Assembly (NCBI RefSeq): GCF_029760855.1
Contig: NZ_SOSI01000001.1
Coordinates: forward strand, 372,001 to 436,000
Source of the DNA: Erythrobacter litoralis
GTDB lineage: Bacteria; Pseudomonadota; Alphaproteobacteria; Sphingomonadales; Sphingomonadaceae
Direction: 5' to 3'
DNA: 64,000 nucleotides
Shown: positions 1 through 9,499 of the stretch, piece after piece
Layout: each line of letters opens with the position of its first letter
Numbering within the stretch: the stretch's first letter is position 1
Translations under genes and position numbers: made by a program
Notes under the pieces: model-generated
The model's database searches: none
The model's input: only the letters and a program-made list of their open reading frames with translations
What the model was told of the DNA's origin: nothing

Positions 1-366
1 CGCTTCCTCGTCCGCCTCGATCCATTCGGTGGCATTGGTGACCATCAAGTCGTCGAGGATGCCGCCCTCATCGTTCAGCAACAGCGAATAGCGTACCTTG
101 CCGGGCTTCAACGAGGCAATCGCACCGGGCAGCAGCTTTTCCAGCTCGGCGGCGACGTTCTCGCCCCGCACCATCAATTGGCCCATGTGACTGACGTCGA
201 ACAGGCCGGCCTGCTCGCGCGTCCAGTCATGCTCGGTAACGATGCCTTCGTACTGGATAGGCATATGATAACCTGCGAATGGGACCATCCGCGCGCCCTT
301 GCGCCGATGCCACGCATCCAGCGGGAGCGTTTCGATCTCTTGGGGTGTGTCGGTATCGTCGCTCAA
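1..366 (-). CDS. gcvT: Glycine cleavage system T protein (aminomethyltransferase), N-terminal part
   Basis: This is the first 122 codons of the T protein, which transfers the aminomethyl carbon of glycine to tetrahydrofolate. The window edge cuts the rest. The start is read as TTG at 366, giving LSDDTDTPQEIETLPL and then the family core YHMPIQYEGI and FDVSHMGQ, which match the N-terminus of GcvT. No ATG lies in frame upstream before the riboswitch. A tandem glycine riboswitch immediately precedes the gene on the same strand, which independently supports the assignment and implies control by glycine. The TTG start is a choice; an internal start would remove conserved sequence. Confidence 0.93.
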   Translation of the reverse strand, partial: MSDDTDTPQEIETLPLDAWHRRKGARMVPFAGYHMPIQYEGIVTEHDWTREQAGLFDVSHMGQLMVRGENVAAELEKLLPGAIASLKPGKVRYSLLLNDEGGILDDLMVTNATEWIEADEEA

Positions 367-423
367 AGCCCGTCCTTACAGTAAAGCATGGCAACGCCCG
401 TAAAGGCGCCGTTACAACCCATG

Positions 424-615
424 CCCCCTCTGTCGGAGAACCTGAGAGACTGACCTCGCGCAAGGGCGCGGGGCTTACCCCTTCGGTGGCGCCGACCCGC
501 GTGGTCGGAGCGCTTTCCAGAGTGTCGATGAACGCGCACGGTCCATGCTGCCTGAGAGTTTCCGGGGCGGTTGCTCCTTCGGCGCCGCTGTTTCGAGCGG
601 GCTCTCCCGTGCGCG
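424..615 (-). promoter_or_regulatory. Tandem glycine riboswitch upstream of gcvT
   Basis: On the minus strand two consecutive glycine aptamers can be read. The first (about 613-537) has GGGAGAGCC, GCCGAAGGAGCAA, CTCTCAGGCA and GGACCGTGC. The second (about 526-426) has ACTCTGGAAAGCGC, CACCGAAGGGGTAAGCC, TCTCTCAGG and CCGACAGAGG. These are the classic conserved blocks of the gcvT riboswitch class, in tandem and with a short linker. The element ends about 60 bases before the gcvT start, so glycine binding presumably switches gcvT expression on. I did not identify the promoter with confidence. Confidence 0.95.
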
Positions 616-695
616 CCCGCCTTAGAATCGCTTCCTTGGCCGACGCACAGTCCCTGCGCGAAGCGGCGGGTGCGGTCAATCGGGGAAGCGCGGTT

Positions 696-1634
696 TCAGG
701 TGTTCAGCCACAACAAATAGCAGGCCGACAGTACGATCCACGCCCCGTCCAGCGTCTTCAGCCGCCGCGCGCCGAGCCACAGCGCGATCGGACGGGCGAG
801 GAAGCCGCCCAACACCGCGCCCGGCGCAGCGAGCAGCACGACTTCCCATGCGATCGTGCCGGCCTCGACGTGCCAGACGCTCCCCGCGATCACGCTCACC
901 GATGAGATCAGGCACGCCGCTCCTGTGCACAGCAGGACGGGATAGTGGCGGATAAAGAGATACAGCGCGACCAACTCGCCGATCCCGACCGAAAACAGTG
1001 CGGTGATCGCTCCGCCTGGAATAGCAAGGAGGAGAAGGACGGCAAGATCGCTTTTCGCCAGCCGCGCGTTTTCGGTCCGCTCGCGATTGACCGTCCATGT
1101 GGTAGCGATGAGCGAAAGGCCTAACAGGATCGAAAACGCCTTGTACGCCATCAGCACCGCATGCTGGCCGAACGCGGTCGCGCGCTGGGTCAGCAGCATG
1201 ACGGGCAACGACAAGGCCAGCACCGCGCCGACGACGATAAAGAAATCGCGCGGGCTTACAGCGGCGTGCAGGGGTTCGGGCGGCGGCTGGTGGAACAGGC
1301 GATCGGTCCAGCGCAGCGCGCCCATCGTCATGCCGAAGCTCTGGATCGCCATCGAGACGCCGACAATCTGCAAGGGCTGCAAGTCCATCACTCGCCACTC
1401 GCGCAAGGCGTTGAACACCGGCACGAACACCACCCCGCCCCCTGTGCCCGAGGTATTGGCGATGATCGCGCCGATTACGCCGATGCCCGGCAGGAACCAC
1501 ACATCGCGCATCAGTGCCGGATCGAAGGGCGCGAGCATCCAGACCAGCACATAGGCCATCAGCAAGGCGCCTGCGCCCCATGCCGCCAATCGCCCGCGCG
1601 GCTCGGCGCTCAGTCGAGGTTGGGTCGCAGCCAT
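696..1634 (-). CDS. TauE/SafE-family (sulfite exporter-like) membrane permease
   Basis: This is a roughly 312-residue polytopic membrane protein with the look of the TauE/SafE family. An early helix contains [16 protein letters not shown], resembling the glycine-rich motif of the first repeat, and a second glycine-rich half follows around [20 protein letters not shown]. Family members export sulfite, sulfoacetate or related anions. I chose the ATG at 1634 (MAATQPRL) because it overlaps the 3' end of metH by 25 bases, which suits translational coupling; a longer reading would run far into metH. Its place as last gene of a methionine operon suggests a sulfur-linked substrate, but this is inference. 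Confidence 0.8.
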   Translation of the reverse strand: MAATQPRLSAEPRGRLAAWGAGALLMAYVLVWMLAPFDPALMRDVWFLPGIGVIGAIIANTSGTGGGVVFVPVFNALREWRVMDLQPLQIVGVSMAIQSFGMTMGALRWTDRLFHQPPPEPLHAAVSPRDFFIVVGAVLALSLPVMLLTQRATAFGQHAVLMAYKAFSILLGLSLIATTWTVNRERTENARLAKSDLAVLLLLAIPGGAITALFSVGIGELVALYLFIRHYPVLLCTGAACLISSVSVIAGSVWHVEAGTIAWEVVLLAAPGAVLGGFLARPIALWLGARRLKTLDGAWIVLSACYLLWLNT

Positions 1635-4216
1635 CTCTCGGCGGTCGCCATATCGACGCCGCGCCGCCGTGCATAGTCTTCCACTTGGTCGCGCCCGATC
1701 CGCGCGACCCCGAAATAGGCGGCTTCCGGGTGGGCGAAATAAAAGCCGCTCACTGCCGCGGTCGGCAGCATGGCGAAGTTCTCGGTGAGTTCGAGACCGG
1801 CGTTCCCCGGCACATCGAGCAAGTCGAACAGGATCGGCTTGAGGCTGTGATCCGGGCATGCGGGATAACCCGGCGCAGGACGGATGCCGCGATATTCCTC
1901 TTTAATCAGCGCGGTATTGGTGAGCTGTTCGCCCGGCGCATAGCCCCACAGATCGGTTCGGACGTGCTGGTGCAGCCGTTCGGCAAAAGCCTCGGCGAAA
2001 CGGTCGGCCAGCGATTTTAGGAGGATGTCGGAGTAATCGTCTTTGTCTGCGAGGAAAGCCTTCGAATGCGGTTCGATGCCATGAATGCCGACCGCGAAAC
2101 CGCCCAGCCAATCGCCTGCCGGATCGATGAAATCGGCGAGACACATGTTGGCACGATCGCGGCTCTTCTTCACCTGCTGGCGCAGGAAAGGCAGCGCCAC
2201 ATGTCCGCTGTCGAGGTGCAACGTCACATCGTCACCATCGCGCGCACAGGGCCAAAAACCGCAGACGCCTTTCGCCCTCAGCCATTTCTCCGCGATGATT
2301 CGGTCGAGCATGGCATTGGCATCGGCGAACAATTGCTCCGCCGTCTCGCCGACCACTTCGTCCTTGAGGATGTTCGGGAAGGTTCCGTGCAGTTCCCACG
2401 CCCGGAAGAACGGCGTCCAGTCGATGTAGTCGCGCAGTTCCGCCAGGTCCCAATCGTCGAAGCTGTGGATGCCGGGCTTCAGCGGCGGGGCAGCCTTGTC
2501 GGACAGGAAGGCATCGTAGAAATTCGCGCGCGCTTCCTCGATCGACAGGAGAACGCTCTGTCCCTTGCCGGCCCGCGCATCGCGCACCTTCACATATTCG
2601 TCGGCCGTGGTGGTGACGAAGTCGTCGCGCTGGGTGTCGGACAGGAGACGGCTGACGACGCCCACCGCGCGGCTGGCGTCGAGCACGTGGATTACCGGCC
2701 CGTCATAGGCCGGATCGATGCGCAAAGCGGTGTGGACCTTGCTGGTTGTCGCCCCGCCGATCAGCAGCGGCATAGACATCTCGGCGCGCTTCATCTCCTC
2801 CGCCACCGTTACCATTTCGTCCAGCGACGGGGTGATGAGGCCGGACAATCCGATCATGTCGGCATCGTTCTCGTTCGCAGCCTGCAATATTTGCGACCAC
2901 GGCACCATGACGCCGAGATCGATCACCTCGTAGCCGTTGCACTGTAATACCACGCCGACGATGTTCTTGCCGATATCGTGCACGTCGCCCTTCACCGTCG
3001 CCATCACGATCTTGCCCTTGGACTGGTTGGCGAGCCCGCTCTTCTCCTTCTCCGCCTCGATGAAGGGGATGAGATGCGCGACCGCCTTCTTCATTACGCG
3101 GGCGCTTTTGACCACCTGCGGCAGGAACATCTTCCCGCTGCCGAACAGGTCACCGACGACGTTCATGCCGTCCATCAGCGGCCCTTCGATCACCTCGATC
3201 GGGCGATTGTATTGCTGGCGCGCTTCTTCGGTATCGGCGACGACATGCGCGTCGATGCCCTTTACCAGCGCATGTTCCAACCGCCGGGTGACGTCCCAGC
3301 CGCGCCATTCCTCGGCCGCCTTCTCGTCGGCCGCGGACTTGCCCTTGTAGCTTTCGGCGAGGTCGATCAGACGCTCGGTGGCATCCGCACGGCGCATCAA
3401 GATCACGTCTTCGCATGCTTCGCGCAATTCCGGGTCGATCTGGTCGTACACATCGAGCTGACCGGCATTGACGATCGCCATGTCGAGCCCTGCGGGAATG
3501 GCGTGATAGAGGAACACCGAATGCATCGCGCGGCGCACGGTTTCGTTGCCGCGAAAACTGAAGCTGAGGTTGGAGAGCCCGCCGCTGGTCTTGGCGCGGG
3601 GGCAGCGCTGCTTGATCTCGGCCACCGCCTCGAGGAAGTCGAGGCCATAGCGGTTGTGCTCCTCGATGCCGGTTGCGACCGCGAAGATGTTGGGATCGAA
3701 GATGATGTCTTGCGCTGGAAAGCCGATGCCGGTGAGCAGGTCGTAGGCCCGCGCGCAGATTTCGACCTTGCGCTCTTTGGTGTCGGCTTGCCCCGTCTCG
3801 TCAAACGCCATCACGACCACTGCCGCGCCGTAATCCATGCAAATGCGCGCATGGTCGAGGAACTGCGTCTCGCCTTCCTTCATGCTGATCGAATTGACGA
3901 TCGGCTTGCCGGATACGCATTTTAGCCCCGCCTCGATCACATGGAACTTCGAGCTGTCGATCATCACGGGCACCCGGGCGATATCGGGCTCGGCGGCGAT
4001 GAGCTTGAGGAAGGTGGTCATCGCCTTTTCAGCGTCGAGCAGACCTTCGTCCATGTTGACATCGATCACCTGCGCGCCGTTCTCCACCTGGTCGCGCGCG
4101 ACCTCGACGGCGGCTTCGTAATCGTCCGCCATGACCAGCTTCTTGAATCGGGCGGAGCCGGTGACATTGGTACGCTCGCCGATATTGACGAAGCGGGCGG
4201 TCGAAAGGTCTGACAT
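1610..4216 (-). CDS. metH: Methionine synthase, C-terminal half (folate, cobalamin and reactivation domains)
   Basis: This 868-residue protein carries everything of cobalamin-dependent methionine synthase except the homocysteine domain. The order is a pterin-binding barrel (start [14 protein letters not shown], residues 11-24), the B12 cap and B12-binding domain with [10 protein letters not shown] (D411, H413, G416; His is the lower cobalt ligand), and an AdoMet reactivation domain with [15 protein letters not shown] near residue 760. The homocysteine/zinc domain is encoded separately just upstream, so the enzyme is split into two polypeptides. A 96-base gap holding a palindromic repeat separates the halves. 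The ATG at 4216 begins exactly at the domain boundary. It should work in trans with the upstream half. Confidence 0.96.
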   Translation of the reverse strand: MSDLSTARFVNIGERTNVTGSARFKKLVMADDYEAAVEVARDQVENGAQVIDVNMDEGLLDAEKAMTTFLKLIAAEPDIARVPVMIDSSKFHVIEAGLKCVSGKPIVNSISMKEGETQFLDHARICMDYGAAVVVMAFDETGQADTKERKVEICARAYDLLTGIGFPAQDIIFDPNIFAVATGIEEHNRYGLDFLEAVAEIKQRCPRAKTSGGLSNLSFSFRGNETVRRAMHSVFLYHAIPAGLDMAIVNAGQLDVYDQIDPELREACEDVILMRRADATERLIDLAESYKGKSAADEKAAEEWRGWDVTRRLEHALVKGIDAHVVADTEEARQQYNRPIEVIEGPLMDGMNVVGDLFGSGKMFLPQVVKSARVMKKAVAHLIPFIEAEKEKSGLANQSKGKIVMATVKGDVHDIGKNIVGVVLQCNGYEVIDLGVMVPWSQILQAANENDADMIGLSGLITPSLDEMVTVAEEMKRAEMSMPLLIGGATTSKVHTALRIDPAYDGPVIHVLDASRAVGVVSRLLSDTQRDDFVTTTADEYVKVRDARAGKGQSVLLSIEEARANFYDAFLSDKAAPPLKPGIHSFDDWDLAELRDYIDWTPFFRAWELHGTFPNILKDEVVGETAEQLFADANAMLDRIIAEKWLRAKGVCGFWPCARDGDDVTLHLDSGHVALPFLRQQVKKSRDRANMCLADFIDPAGDWLGGFAVGIHGIEPHSKAFLADKDDYSDILLKSLADRFAEAFAERLHQHVRTDLWGYAPGEQLTNTALIKEEYRGIRPAPGYPACPDHSLKPILFDLLDVPGNAGLELTENFAMLPTAAVSGFYFAHPEAAYFGVARIGRDQVEDYARRRGVDMATAERWLRPNLD

Positions 4217-4312
4217 TATGTATCCGTCATCCCGGCGAAAAATGGAATCTTATCCAAAGTGGCAGGACAGGGTTGAACGGTATCCCGGCGTTTGCTGGGA
4301 CTGCGTGATTTA
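4217..4312. repeat. Palindromic intergenic element between the two metH halves
   Basis: The 96-base gap contains CGTCATCCCGGCG near one end and TATCCCGGCGTTTGCTGGGA near the other. The latter forms a hairpin (TCCCGGC with GCTGGGA), and the half-sites repeat each other in part. The style resembles small extragenic palindromes found in many alphaproteobacterial genomes, but I could not compare copy number here. Its position exactly between two domains that are normally one gene is notable. Confidence 0.5.
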
Positions 4313-5353
4313 TCACGCGGCAATGGTAAACGGCTCCAGCCCGGCGAGATGCATCTCGGTCTCCGCGTCCGGCACTTCGCGCGGCGTTATGCCCTCCACC
4401 GCCTGAGCCATCGCGGCGATATGCGCCGGCGTCGAACCACAGCAACCGCCAAGCGCGTTGACCCGGCCGTTCTCGGCCCACACCTTCGTCAACGCGGCGG
4501 TCGTCTCCGGCATCTCGTCGTATTCGCCGAGGTCGTTGGGCAGGCCGGCATTGGGATAGGCCATCAGATAGGTGTCCGCGATATCGGACAGCAATTGCAC
4601 ATGCGGGCGAAGCTGCTCCGCGCCGAAGCTGCAATTGAGACCGATGGTCAGGGGCCGAGCATGGCGTACCGTGTACCAGAACGCCTCGACCGTATGGCCC
4701 GAAAGGTTGCGACCCGAAAGGTCGGTGAGAGTGAGCGAAATCATCAGCGGAATATTCTGCTCCAACTCGCGCTCGAGCTGCTTCACCGCCATGATGGCAG
4801 CCTTGCAGTTCAGGGTATCGAACACCGTCTCGATCAGGATGAAATCCGCTCCGCCTTCCAGCAGCGCGGCGCACTGTTCGCGGTAGACCTCCACGATCTC
4901 GTCGAACGTCACCTCGCGGAAACCCGGGTCTTCGACATCGGGCGAGAGCGAAAGGGTCTTGTTCGTCGGCCCGACCGCGCCAGCCACGAAGCGCGGCACG
5001 CCATCGCCCCGCGCCTCGATTGCTTCACGGATGATGCGCGCGGCCGCGACATTGATTTCGCGCACCAGCCCTTCGGCCCCGTAATCGGCTTGGCTGATGC
5101 GGTTGGCGTTGAAGGTGTTGGTGGCGAGGATATGCGCGCCCGCATCAATATAGCTATCACAGATCGCGCGGATGACCTGCGGCTGCGTCAGATTGACGAG
5201 GTCGTTATTGCCCTTCTGCTCCTGCGCAAGGTCTGTTCCGGCGGCGTAATCTTCCGGCGAGAGGCCGGCGCGCTGGATCGCGGTGCCATAGGGCCCGTCC
5301 TTGATCAGGATGCGGCGCGTGGCGGCCGCTTCGAATTCTTCGCGTTTGGTCAT
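4313..5353 (-). CDS. metH: Methionine synthase, N-terminal half (homocysteine S-methyltransferase domain)
   Basis: This 346-residue protein is the homocysteine-binding barrel of methionine synthase. It begins with [13 protein letters not shown] and contains the zinc-binding cysteines C241 ([12 protein letters not shown]) and C304/C305 (GGCCGSTP), which activate the homocysteine thiol. It ends where full-length MetH would continue into the folate domain, so it needs the downstream half for methyl transfer via cobalamin. It starts 3 bases after the metF stop and is clearly co-transcribed. Both halves look intact, so this is a genuine gene split and not a decayed fusion. Confidence 0.95.
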   Translation of the reverse strand: MTKREEFEAAATRRILIKDGPYGTAIQRAGLSPEDYAAGTDLAQEQKGNNDLVNLTQPQVIRAICDSYIDAGAHILATNTFNANRISQADYGAEGLVREINVAAARIIREAIEARGDGVPRFVAGAVGPTNKTLSLSPDVEDPGFREVTFDEIVEVYREQCAALLEGGADFILIETVFDTLNCKAAIMAVKQLERELEQNIPLMISLTLTDLSGRNLSGHTVEAFWYTVRHARPLTIGLNCSFGAEQLRPHVQLLSDIADTYLMAYPNAGLPNDLGEYDEMPETTAALTKVWAENGRVNALGGCCGSTPAHIAAMAQAVEGITPREVPDAETEMHLAGLEPFTIAA

Positions 5354-5356
5354 GGA

Positions 5357-6277
5357 TCAGGCCTTCGCTCGCACACCGAGCATATGGCAGATGGCATAGC
5401 TCAACTCGGCGCGGTTCAAGGTGTAGAAGTGAAATTGACGCACTCCGCCCGCATAGAGGCGGCGGCACAGTTCGGCGGCAATGGTGGCGGAGACGAGTTG
5501 GCGCGCTTCGGGCTTTTCGTCCAGCCCTTCGAACAGACCTTCCATCCAGTGCGGGATGGCGGTGCCGCACAGCCCGCTCATTTTCTGGACGGCGGCGAAG
5601 CTCATCACCGGCATGATGCCCGGCACGATCTCGCCTTCGATCCCGGCGGCGGCAGCCTTGTCGCGAAAGTCGAAAAAGCATTCCGGCTCGAAGAAGAACT
5701 GGGTGATCGCGCGGGTCGCCCCGGCGTCGAACTTGCGCTTCAAATTGTCGAGATCGGCCTGACGGTCACTACTGTCGGGATGCATCTCGGGATACGCGGC
5801 GACCGAGATGTCGAACGGCGCCACCTCCTTCAGTCCAGTAATCAGTTCAGCGGCATTGGCATAGCCATCGGGATGAGGCCGATAGCCCCGGTCGTGATCG
5901 CTCGGGTCTCCGCGCAGGGCAACGATATGGCGCACACCCTCGTCCCAATATTCCTGTGCGACCGCATTTACTTCCTCGCGCGTCGCATCAACGCAGGTAA
6001 GGTGCGCCGCAACCGGCATCGCGGTTTCCCCGACGATCCGCCGCACCGCTTCATGCGTACGCTCGCGGGTCGAGCCCCCCGCACCGTAGGTAACGGACAC
6101 AAAACGGGGGCCGAGCGGCGCGAGCGTCTGCACGCTGTCCCACAGGGTCTCGGCCATCTTCTCGCTCTTGGGCGGAAAGAACTCGAAGCTTACTTCGATA
6201 TCGCCGGGCACCTGGGCGAACATCGGAGCTTCCAGAGCACGCTGCGCCTCGCGCATCTGGTCGAGTGTGGGGCTCAT
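5357..6277 (-). CDS. metF: 5,10-methylenetetrahydrofolate reductase
   Basis: MetF reduces methylenetetrahydrofolate to methyl-tetrahydrofolate, the methyl donor for MetH. The 306-residue length matches bacterial MetF. The N-terminal SFEFFPPKSEKM holds the catalytic-region glutamate of the family. VTYGAGGSTRERT, HLTCVDATREE and LRGDPSDHD are the usual FAD/folate barrel strands, and ITQFFFEPECFFDF follows. Its ATG overlaps the stop of the upstream regulator by 4 bases (6274-6277), so the two are translationally coupled. The next gene, the metH N-terminal half, starts 3 bases after metF. Confidence 0.96.
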   Translation of the reverse strand: MSPTLDQMREAQRALEAPMFAQVPGDIEVSFEFFPPKSEKMAETLWDSVQTLAPLGPRFVSVTYGAGGSTRERTHEAVRRIVGETAMPVAAHLTCVDATREEVNAVAQEYWDEGVRHIVALRGDPSDHDRGYRPHPDGYANAAELITGLKEVAPFDISVAAYPEMHPDSSDRQADLDNLKRKFDAGATRAITQFFFEPECFFDFRDKAAAAGIEGEIVPGIMPVMSFAAVQKMSGLCGTAIPHWMEGLFEGLDEKPEARQLVSATIAAELCRRLYAGGVRQFHFYTLNRAELSYAICHMLGVRAKA

Positions 6278-7245
6278 GATACGGCCTTTCGTTCGGCGTC
6301 GCCCGCCGGTTGCTTCTCGGCAATCCAGATCTTCACGACCAATTGTCCCTCGTCCAGTGCAACGGGAGCGTTGCCTGAAAAGCCTGCTTGTTCGAGCAGA
6401 TCTTGCATCTGATCGTCGGCGAACCCTAGTCGCGCATGGGCGTGCCGCTCCCGCAGTTCCTCGCGCTGGTGCGCGGCAAAATCGACGATCGCGATCCGCC
6501 CCCCGCCCGCCGTTACACGCGCCGCTTCGGCCAAAGCCGTCACCGGGCTTTGCGCGAAATGGAGGACCTGGTGGAACACCACGGTATCGAACGCGCCGTC
6601 GTCGAACGGAAGTTCGGTGAAATCGCCCTGTACAAGTTCGACCTGTTCGGGGGGCAAATGCTGAAGCCGGGCGCGCGCGACCCGCAGCATGGCGAGGCTT
6701 TTGTCGAGCGCGACGATGCGATTCGCATTGCGGGCGAACAGTTCGGCCATCCGGCCCGTGCCCGTCCCGATATCGAGCAGCCGGCCGAGCGAATTATCGC
6801 CGAGTTGCCGGGCGAGTTCGGCCTCGACCGCCTCGTCGGAGGAATGCATACGGCGCAGCTCGTCCCAATCGTCGGCATGCTCGGCGAAATAGCTTTGCGC
6901 GTGATGTTCGCGCCCCTCGCGGATTTCGGTAAGCTTGCGGCGATCGTTCCCGCATTGCCTGGCGAATTCGGAATCGTGCGTTTCGGCGAGCGCGAGGAGT
7001 TTTCCGATCTCGGCGGAAAGCGAACCTTGCTCGGCCGTGGCACGCAGGAATATCCAGCTGCCTTCGCGTCGCCGTTCCGCGAGGCCCGCCTCACACAGGA
7101 TGCCGACATGGCGCGAAACGCGTGGCTGGCTTTGCCCCAGGGCTTGTGCAAGTTCGCCAACCGCCATTTCCATGGCCCCGAGCAGCCGCAGGATCCGAAG
7201 CCGGGTGGGATCGGCAAGGGCGCGGAAGAGGGTTTCGGTGCGCAT
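6274..7245 (-). CDS. ArsR-family regulator fused to a SAM-dependent methyltransferase domain
   Basis: Two domains can be seen in 323 residues. Residues 1-90 are a winged helix of the ArsR type (LFRALADPTRLRILRLL, QALGQSQPRVSRHVGIL). From about residue 140 there is a Rossmann methyltransferase with LLDIGTGTGRMAEL (SAM motif I) and an acidic residue in IVALDKS. The ArsR part has no obvious metal-binding cysteine pair. It is the first gene of the metF-metH operon and overlaps metF by 4 bases, so a role as SAM/SAH-responsive regulator of the methionine cycle is a good inference. Whether the methyltransferase domain is catalytic or only a ligand sensor cannot be told from sequence. Confidence 0.9.
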   Translation of the reverse strand: MRTETLFRALADPTRLRILRLLGAMEMAVGELAQALGQSQPRVSRHVGILCEAGLAERRREGSWIFLRATAEQGSLSAEIGKLLALAETHDSEFARQCGNDRRKLTEIREGREHHAQSYFAEHADDWDELRRMHSSDEAVEAELARQLGDNSLGRLLDIGTGTGRMAELFARNANRIVALDKSLAMLRVARARLQHLPPEQVELVQGDFTELPFDDGAFDTVVFHQVLHFAQSPVTALAEAARVTAGGGRIAIVDFAAHQREELRERHAHARLGFADDQMQDLLEQAGFSGNAPVALDEGQLVVKIWIAEKQPAGDAERKAVS

Positions 7246-7254
7246 CGCCCGATC

Positions 7255-7276
7255 GATATAAAGATATTTTTATATC
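7255..7276. promoter_or_regulatory. Palindromic operator candidate for the methionine operon
   Basis: Ten bases before the regulator start lies a 22-base AT-rich palindrome, GATATAAAGAT followed by ATTTTTATATC. Ten of its eleven base pairs are symmetric. In such a GC-rich genome this stands out. An ArsR-type dimer would suit such a site, so autoregulation of the operon is the simplest reading. The close spacing means a bound repressor would cover the promoter or the leader. Confidence 0.65.
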
Positions 7277-7471
7277 TGTAAATCCGCGCCGTTACCGGGC
7301 GAAAAGCTTTTCTGCGCTTATGGTTACTTCGCGTTAACCATTTTCATCCAGATTCTTCTCTGACCGCAGCGGGACCCGCCCGCCCGGCATGCAACGATTG
7401 CGCCGACCACCGCGCGGCCATTCGAGGGAAGAACGCAGCATGGCACCGCACGCGATCGCCGTTTTTCCGAC
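7277..7471. other. Intergenic region with two further palindromes
   Basis: Between the methionine operon and the GH3-like gene there is a perfect 12-base palindrome, GAAAAGCTTTTC (7301-7312). There is also an inverted repeat, ATGGTTA and TAACCAT (7320-7341), followed by TTTTC. They could be protein-binding sites for the divergent genes, or the second a weak terminator. No additional gene is supported here. Confidence 0.4.
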
Positions 7472-9496
7472 GTGGAAAGACTGATGCCGGTTGATATGCC
7501 CCGTGCGCTCCGTTCGGCGGAATGTGACAGGCTGGTCACGGACCTGCTCAACCATATGACGGTGGAGGAGAAAGCCGGGCAGCTCGGCGTGCACCACCTC
7601 AACGAACCGGCCGACCGGTCCTCGGGCGATGCATTGGTACGGCAGTTGAAGAATGGCAGGGTCGGCATGATCCGGGGGATCGCCTCTTCGGAACAAGCCG
7701 ATGCATTGCAGAAAGTCGCCATCGAAAGATCACGCCTTGGCATCCCGCTATTGTTTGCAGATGATACGGGAACGGGCTTCCAGACCGTCCTGCCCACGCA
7801 TTTTGCGTCCGCATGCAGCTGGGACATGGCGGCGATCGAACAGGCAGAGCGCGTCGTGGCGAGCGAGGCGGCCATGCGCGGCATCAACTGGGCTCTTTCG
7901 CCGGAAATCCTTTTCACCGATACGGCGGGACCGGACGGCTCCCATTCGTTCGGCGACGACATCCATCTCGCGGCAGAAATAGCGGCGGCACGTGTGCGCG
8001 GCCTGCAAGGCAATGGCATCCTCGCCAGCCTCGACCTTTCGGGAATCATGCCGCGGCATGCCCCCAACGGGAGCCGGACGGCGACCGACGCGCTGGCTAT
8101 TGCGCAGCGAGCGATCGAAACCGCTGGACTCGGCGTGATCGCGTTCGACAAGCTGACCGGTCATGCGCGCACCGCGATGGATAATGCCTTCGCCTTCCTA
8201 CGCGGTCCGGGCGGCTTTTCGGGCATCATACTGTCGGAATGGGAGCGACTGCTCGGAAGCGCGGACGGATCGGTCGGTGGAACAGGGTTCGAAGATATTT
8301 CCGTCGACGCGCTGATTGCCGCTGTGCAAACCGGCCGGATCGTGAAATCCCGCCTCGACGATGCGGTGGCACGGATATTGCGGGCGAAGTTCGCTCTCGG
8401 CCTGTTCGGTTCAGCACTAGGCATTCAGAGTAGGCTTGGCGACCGTAGACTTTCCACCCCTGCGCATAACCGGGAAGCGGCGCTGACGCTGGCGAAACGG
8501 TCGATGGTGCTCATCCGGAACAGCCCCGCCCTTCTGCCGCTGGACGTCGATTCAGGAGACATCCTTGTCGTCGGCACAGCGGCGGCAGATCGCCGCGAAG
8601 CGCTCGACGGCAAAGCGGGCGTCGCAGCCAGCGTTATCGACGGTCTCGAGCAATTGGGCATTCCGCACAAATACGCGGCCGGTCTCGCGCTGCGCGAGGA
8701 AGGCACGAAATACGAAGGATTGGTCGAAGCGGACAAGATCGCGATCGCGATGGCGTCCGAGGCAGCGAAACGATCTCGCACCGTGATCCTCGTTCTCGGC
8801 GACAGCGATCGGCCGGGACAGATCGGTGCCGCGCAGATGGCTCTACTCCAAAGCCTGCGCCGCGCGAACGACCGCCTGATTCTCGTTTCTACCGGCGGGT
8901 TGCCGGTCGATCCCGTCGTGGGCGACGCGCCGCTCGACTGCATTCTGCATGCAGGCAGGCTGGGCTCGATGAGCGGTCATGCGATCGCGGAAGTGCTGAC
9001 GGGCGAAAGCGGTCCGAGCGGAAAGCTTCCTATCGCAGTTCGTGGAGCGGGCGGGGAGATCGCCCTGCCGTTCGGCCACGGCCTGACCTATGGCGATTTC
9101 GATGTCTCGAACATCCGGATCGAAATGTCGGGGCGCACGGCGGATGCCACCGTTACCCTCACCAATCGCGGACGCTTCGACGGAACCGAAACCGTGCAAC
9201 TTTATCTCGCCCGGTCCGACGAGCGCGGCAGGGCCGGCGTACCACGGCTGGCCGGGTTCCAGCGCGTGTCGCTGCGCACTGGAGAACGACAGGATGTTAC
9301 CTTTGCCATCGCCGCCGCAGCGATCGGGCGGCATCTGACCGATGGGCGGTTTTCGGTGGAGCCGGGCTATTTCGAAGTCGGCATTGGCCTCAGCAGCACG
9401 GCGATGCTCAACACCCACCTCATAGTGACGCCGGACGTGGCAAGGGGGATGGCCGGCCTGTCGCCGACCGTCGCCCCGTTCCGCCGCCGCGCCTGA
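7472..9496 (+). CDS. Glycoside hydrolase family 3-like protein with altered active site
   Basis: The overall plan is that of a GH3 beta-glucosidase: an N-terminal barrel (HMTVEEKAGQL, IPLLFADDTGTGF, AAARVRGLQG), a second alpha/beta domain (RSMVLIRNSPALLPL, SGKLPIAV, ALPFGHGLTYGDF) and a C-terminal fibronectin-like domain (VTLTNRGRFDGTETVQLYL). No signal peptide is visible. The nucleophile loop reads GIILSEW, with E256 where the family has Asp in SDW. The usual Lys-His pair of the KHF motif is replaced by ASLDLSG, and the WGR...GEDP segment by DGSHSFGDD. It may therefore be inactive or have changed chemistry. The start may be GTG 7472 or ATG 7484. Confidence 0.82.
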   Translation: MERLMPVDMPRALRSAECDRLVTDLLNHMTVEEKAGQLGVHHLNEPADRSSGDALVRQLKNGRVGMIRGIASSEQADALQKVAIERSRLGIPLLFADDTGTGFQTVLPTHFASACSWDMAAIEQAERVVASEAAMRGINWALSPEILFTDTAGPDGSHSFGDDIHLAAEIAAARVRGLQGNGILASLDLSGIMPRHAPNGSRTATDALAIAQRAIETAGLGVIAFDKLTGHARTAMDNAFAFLRGPGGFSGIILSEWERLLGSADGSVGGTGFEDISVDALIAAVQTGRIVKSRLDDAVARILRAKFALGLFGSALGIQSRLGDRRLSTPAHNREAALTLAKRSMVLIRNSPALLPLDVDSGDILVVGTAAADRREALDGKAGVAASVIDGLEQLGIPHKYAAGLALREEGTKYEGLVEADKIAIAMASEAAKRSRTVILVLGDSDRPGQIGAAQMALLQSLRRANDRLILVSTGGLPVDPVVGDAPLDCILHAGRLGSMSGHAIAEVLTGESGPSGKLPIAVRGAGGEIALPFGHGLTYGDFDVSNIRIEMSGRTADATVTLTNRGRFDGTETVQLYLARSDERGRAGVPRLAGFQRVSLRTGERQDVTFAIAAAAIGRHLTDGRFSVEPGYFEVGIGLSSTAMLNTHLIVTPDVARGMAGLSPTVAPFRRRA

Positions 9497-9499
9497 GGA

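Noticed and set aside
4292..6412. A 706-codon open frame on the plus strand, antisense to metH and metF
   Set aside because: It is a shadow of high-GC codon usage in the opposite strand. The translation is Arg/His/Asp-rich without any family motif, while the minus strand encodes MetF and MetH with intact catalytic residues.
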